9,942 bases of DNA from Bacteroidota bacterium (GTDB lineage: Bacteria > Bacteroidota > Bacteroidia > UBA7662 > CANHCV01). Under the pieces are notes generated by a model, which worked only from the letters and a program-made list of their open reading frames with translations, was not told where the DNA came from and did no database searches. Both the position numbers and the translations under genes were made by a program. Every line of letters starts with the position of its first letter. The stretch's first letter is position 1. Shown here one piece after another: positions 6,997-9,942 of this stretch. The stretch lies in assembly GCA_027488715.1 (NCBI GenBank), contig JAIYBD010000018.1, positions 1 through 9,942 of the forward strand. The letters are read 5' to 3'.

Positions 6997-8193
6997 ATGA
7001 AGACTTTTTTTCTACTGCTTTCGTTCTTCCTTCTTACTACGGGCAGTTTTGCTCAGGTTGTACCTCCAACATCTTTGCGGGTGTACAATCAAAATCAAGG
7101 AAATTGGGAATTGGGCAATGGGTACGAAATGCGTTACCATGGCTCTGGGAAATTGGCTTCCATCACCGAAATTGATTCCATCGCCAATGTGGTATTATCG
7201 ACTCGTTTTTTTGAGTACGATAGCTTAGGTCGTTTATTCTTAGATTCTACCCAATTTTTGGTTTCTGTTGGAAACTACGCCTTCGAATCGCGTTCTTTTG
7301 AGTACGGCCCCAATGGAAAAATCATTCGATTAAAAGGCAAAAGCAATGACCCCAATAATTCGTATCAGAATGAAAAAGAATACTGGTACAATCCCGGTTT
7401 TCGTGGATTCAGCAGTTCCATTCGAACCATCAACTCAGCCACGTTCGACACCTTAAATCGATACATTCGATCCCCATTTTACGATACCCTGTATTATTCC
7501 TCTACCTCATTGGGGATTTATCAAAAATTTAAAGTCGAAGCTTGGAGAGATTCCGCCGATTTAATTCCATCGGTTTACACGTCTTTCAATGCTCAAGGAT
7601 TGCCTTTTGCTCGAGATAGCGGGATTTTCAATTCAGACAAATTGCCGCTAACGAGAAGGATTTATACGTATCAAAACAATGTTCAAACGGGGTTTTACGA
7701 CAATTTCTACAGCTATTTCCCATCGATACCAAAAGAATTGGTTCATCAACCCAATCCCGAACTCTCCATTCATGACATCAGCGGTTTAACCTACTTCCGC
7801 GGTGCAGTTGCTGTTCAACCGTCCCAAGGGAATTCCGATTCGGATTTTAATCTTCAATACGGCCCCAATAATCGATTGGAATCTTATGTTCGAAGGAACA
7901 ACACCCAAGGAGTTGCTACCGACACCAAGATGGTTTTTGGTTATGGAAGATTACAATCCCAGAAAATGGAATCGTTGAATGCGTTGATTTTCCCTAACCC
8001 TTGTCGAGAATTCCTTCACATTCAAGCGCCCATGGGATCAAGCGTTCGCATTTCCGATTTGGCGGGAAGAACCCTTCAACAGTTTCAATTTCAGGGAGAG
8101 ACGTTGAACACCGAAAGCCTTCCAACGGGAATCCTTTTCATTACGATTCAAAAAGAGAATCGAACTCAAGCATTCAAACTCATCAAACTATAA
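6997..8193 (+). CDS. T9SS type A sorting-domain protein with YD-like segments
   Basis: 398 aa. Residues 1-19 are a signal peptide (GSFA|Q). The mature part is rich in Tyr, Ser and Asn and probably all beta. It contains segments like YD repeats: FFEYDSLGRL (71-80), FEYGPNGKI (101-109) and NLQYGPNNRL (285-294). Otherwise it matches no domain I recognise, and no enzymatic motif is seen. Residues 329-398 are a typical C-terminal type IX sorting domain: ALIFPNPCREFLHI, then SVRISDLAGRTLQQF, LPTGILFITI and the final AFKLIKL. This marks it for export across the outer membrane by the Por machinery and for cell-surface attachment or release. It starts 3 bp after the peptidase stop, so it is very likely co-transcribed with it; its 3' end overlaps the convergent flavin reductase gene by 6 bp. 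The YD resemblance is by eye and could be generic beta-hairpin repetition. Confidence 0.88.
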   Translation: MKTFFLLLSFFLLTTGSFAQVVPPTSLRVYNQNQGNWELGNGYEMRYHGSGKLASITEIDSIANVVLSTRFFEYDSLGRLFLDSTQFLVSVGNYAFESRSFEYGPNGKIIRLKGKSNDPNNSYQNEKEYWYNPGFRGFSSSIRTINSATFDTLNRYIRSPFYDTLYYSSTSLGIYQKFKVEAWRDSADLIPSVYTSFNAQGLPFARDSGIFNSDKLPLTRRIYTYQNNVQTGFYDNFYSYFPSIPKELVHQPNPELSIHDISGLTYFRGAVAVQPSQGNSDSDFNLQYGPNNRLESYVRRNNTQGVATDTKMVFGYGRLQSQKMESLNALIFPNPCREFLHIQAPMGSSVRISDLAGRTLQQFQFQGETLNTESLPTGILFITIQKENRTQAFKLIKL

Positions 8194-8817
8194 TTTTTTT
8201 AGGGGCTGATCGGGCTTGGCATACGAAAGCCGAGCGAGTTGACTCGTAACGTGGTACGAATCCAAGCCTGAAACGGTCACCGTTCCCGCTTTTTCCAAGT
8301 CAACCCATCCATCGGTGGAAACACAATCGTTGGGAACGGACACTTCCACGATTTCAGCAATCACCATATGAGTGCCGTTGATTTTTAAATCGTGAATCTC
8401 TCGGCATTCGGCCATCCATTTCACCTGACTTTCCATAACCAAGGGAGCCGAATATCCGTCCCAATGCTCGGGAGTTAATCCAACGGCATCGAACTCGGAA
8501 ATTTCTCTCGGGTAACGCGCCGAAGTTTGGTGCGCTTTTTCAAAGAACTCCTCGGTAACGTGATTCACCGAAAATTGGCCGGTAGCCTGGATGTTTTCAA
8601 AGGTATGCCGATCGGATTTATCGGGGCGAACGATGATTCCAAACAAAGGCGGGTTAGCCCCGATATGAAAAAGCGAACTAAAAACGGCAAGATTGGGTTG
8701 GCCATCGGCCGATTTCGTTCCGATGAGAACCAAACTTTTGAATCCGCCCAACGCGTTGATGAATGCTGCTCGAACCCGTTGATCCATGTCAGCCAACTCG
8801 GTTTTTCTTACCTTCAT
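8188..8817 (-). CDS. Flavin reductase-like FMN-binding split-barrel protein
   Basis: 209 aa cytosolic protein of the Flavin_Reduct family, expected to bind FMN or FAD and to reduce flavin with NAD(P)H or use it in a redox reaction. Family-like blocks run through its length: GGFKSLVLIGT (24-34), NLAVFSSLFHIGANPPL (42-58), RPDKSDRHTFENI (64-76), TGQFSVNHV (79-87) and AHQTSARY (95-102), the segments that line the flavin site in this fold. It closes with GLDSYHVTSQLARLSYAKP. Its ATG overlaps the TGA of the upstream photolyase gene in an ATGA junction (8814-8817), the usual sign of translational coupling. No separate Shine-Dalgarno is evident. The stop (TAG, 8188-8190) lies inside the end of the convergent T9SS gene. 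Pairing with a photolyase suggests flavin supply or redox control for that enzyme, though a stand-alone detoxification reductase cannot be excluded. Confidence 0.88.
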   Translation of the reverse strand: MKVRKTELADMDQRVRAAFINALGGFKSLVLIGTKSADGQPNLAVFSSLFHIGANPPLFGIIVRPDKSDRHTFENIQATGQFSVNHVTEEFFEKAHQTSARYPREISEFDAVGLTPEHWDGYSAPLVMESQVKWMAECREIHDLKINGTHMVIAEIVEVSVPNDCVSTDGWVDLEKAGTVTVSGLDSYHVTSQLARLSYAKPDQPLKKL

Positions 8818-9942
8818 GATGCTTTACTTTTTCTTTTTTTAGCCGATGGTCGGACGTGTTTTTCCAAGATGCGTGATTTTTCGGCTTGCACCGACTGATT
8901 TTTCCGCCATCCCCAAATTTTTTCCCGGTGCAAGGGAAGAACCACATCTTGAATAACGATGGGCGCTGGATAATGTTTTCCCAATTCAAAACCGAGATAT
9001 TCTCCTTCCAAAGCCGTACACTTCCAAGGCTCGTGAATGAGGTGCGGAGGCAAGTCCCGCAATTCGGGAACCCATTTTTTGATGAATTCTCCTTGCGGGT
9101 CGTGCTCTTGCGATTGCTTCACCGGATTGTAGATGCGGATGGTATTGGTTCCTGTTACGCCGGCTTGCATCTGAAATTGAGGAAAATGGATCCCCGGCTC
9201 GTAATCCAAAAACAAGCGCGCCAGGTGATAAACGCCCAACCGCCAATCCTGAAACAAATGATGGCACAAGAAACTAACCACCATGGCGCGCATTCGAAAG
9301 TTAATCCATCCCGTTTGCTGCAAACACCGCATGCAAGCATCCACCAACGGATATCCGGTTTCACCCTTTTCCCAAGCCATCACCCAATCCAATCGGTCCT
9401 CCCGTTCCAGTTGTTCGTACCCCCGATTCACGCACAAACTTTCGTATTCCACTTCCATTTCAAATTTTTGAATGAAGTGATCGTGCCATTTCAGGCGAGT
9501 CATCGCTCCCAGCAATCCCTTTTTGTTTCCCCCATTTTTAGCGGAATCGTTCATGGCTTGTACGGCTTGACGGATGGAAAGATTCCCCCAGCTGATGTAG
9601 GGCGACAATCGCGAACAGGACCATCTGCTTTCGGCCGGTTTAGAGATATGGAAGGAGTAATTTTTTGCGCGATCGGAAAGGAAAGATTGCAAGTACCGTT
9701 GCGCAAAATCCTCTCCCGGCGGCTGAAAGTCGGCCAAATCTTTGGACCATGTTTCCTGCAATTCAGGCGCTACCGGAAACGGATTTGGCGGAAAAACCAG
9801 TTCTTGTTTTTTAAAGGAGGGATGTTGTTGGGGCATGGACATGAATTGGTACCACTGCTGGTCCCAACCTACCCGGTTTTTCTTTCCCCGAACAACGCCG
9901 TCTTTTTGATATTCTATCCATTTCACACCCTCGGCTCGAAAC
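8814..9942 (-). CDS. Divergent photolyase/cryptochrome-family flavoprotein, 5' end outside the window
   Basis: Partial: the frame is open to the window edge (F-R-A-E-G before the GTG at 9926). The visible part begins in the linker (GVVRGKKNRVGW) that follows the N-terminal antenna domain in this family, so that GTG is not the true start. The FAD-binding domain is clear: SRLSPYISWGNLSIR, RLKWHDHF, GETGYPLVDACMRCLQQTGW, LFQDWRLG, DYEPGIHFPQFQMQAG, RIYNPVKQSQEHDPQGEFI and KKWVPEL. The family repairs UV dimers with blue light or serves as a photoreceptor. Aligned by eye with E. coli PhrB, several pocket residues differ: Glu274 is Arg, Asn341 is Phe, Met345 is Ala, Asn378 is His, Trp382 is Phe and Trp384 is Met, while Asp372 and Trp359 are kept. 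The C-terminus is basic (SAKKRKSKAS). The gene overlaps the flavin reductase by ATGA. Membership is certain; which lesion it repairs, if any, is not. Confidence 0.9.
   Translation of the reverse strand, partial: FRAEGVKWIEYQKDGVVRGKKNRVGWDQQWYQFMSMPQQHPSFKKQELVFPPNPFPVAPELQETWSKDLADFQPPGEDFAQRYLQSFLSDRAKNYSFHISKPAESRWSCSRLSPYISWGNLSIRQAVQAMNDSAKNGGNKKGLLGAMTRLKWHDHFIQKFEMEVEYESLCVNRGYEQLEREDRLDWVMAWEKGETGYPLVDACMRCLQQTGWINFRMRAMVVSFLCHHLFQDWRLGVYHLARLFLDYEPGIHFPQFQMQAGVTGTNTIRIYNPVKQSQEHDPQGEFIKKWVPELRDLPPHLIHEPWKCTALEGEYLGFELGKHYPAPIVIQDVVLPLHREKIWGWRKNQSVQAEKSRILEKHVRPSAKKRKSKAS

Noticed and set aside
8208..8230. GGCTT...AAGCC hairpin as terminator for the T9SS operon
   Set aside because: The stem is only 5 bp, has no T-run after it, and falls in conserved coding sequence of the flavin reductase.
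9924..9926. GTG as the start codon of the photolyase gene
   Set aside because: It lies in the middle of the conserved linker before GVVR...GW, the frame stays open upstream to the edge, and the antenna domain would be lost. The gene is better called 5'-partial.

Overview
The window reads as a stretch of a Bacteroidota chromosome, probably from the Flavobacteriales or a close relative; the order is an inference. The support is a C-terminal type IX secretion (T9SS) sorting domain, which is restricted to this phylum, together with A-rich or absent Shine-Dalgarno sequences and one good match to the Bacteroidota promoter pattern (TTTG, 19 bp, TAnnTTT). No rRNA, tRNA, transposase, phage or CRISPR-cas gene is visible.

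Layout. Bases 1-452 hold no gene but many repeats: REP-like palindromes with the CCTGAG...CGAAGG signature, a 9-bp perfect hairpin, a perfect 23-nt direct repeat 72 bp apart, and two AAACGTTT octamers exactly 10 bp apart just before the first gene. Bases 453-1970 encode a ComEC/Rec2-type DNA uptake channel without the C-terminal metallo-beta-lactamase domain. A promoter-like sequence follows in the 60-bp gap. Three tightly packed plus-strand genes come next (2031-8193): a large tryptophan-rich lipoprotein of unknown function, a secreted S9 serine peptidase whose start overlaps the lipoprotein gene by 32 bp, and a T9SS cargo protein beginning 3 bp after the peptidase stop. They look like one operon of cell-envelope proteins. 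From the right, on the minus strand, comes a second operon: a divergent photolyase/cryptochrome (its start lies beyond the window) and a split-barrel flavin reductase joined by an ATGA overlap. The two operons converge and their last genes overlap by 6 bp.

Working together. The photolyase needs reduced FAD, so co-expression with a flavin reductase makes functional sense. The lipoprotein, peptidase and T9SS cargo are all exported, but their shared task cannot be read from sequence. The most noteworthy points are the remodelled flavin and substrate pocket of the photolyase homologue (by-eye alignment to the E. coli enzyme), the uncharacterised lipoprotein in its operon, and the repeat-dense leader region. 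I did not find a clearly new defence or mobile system here.
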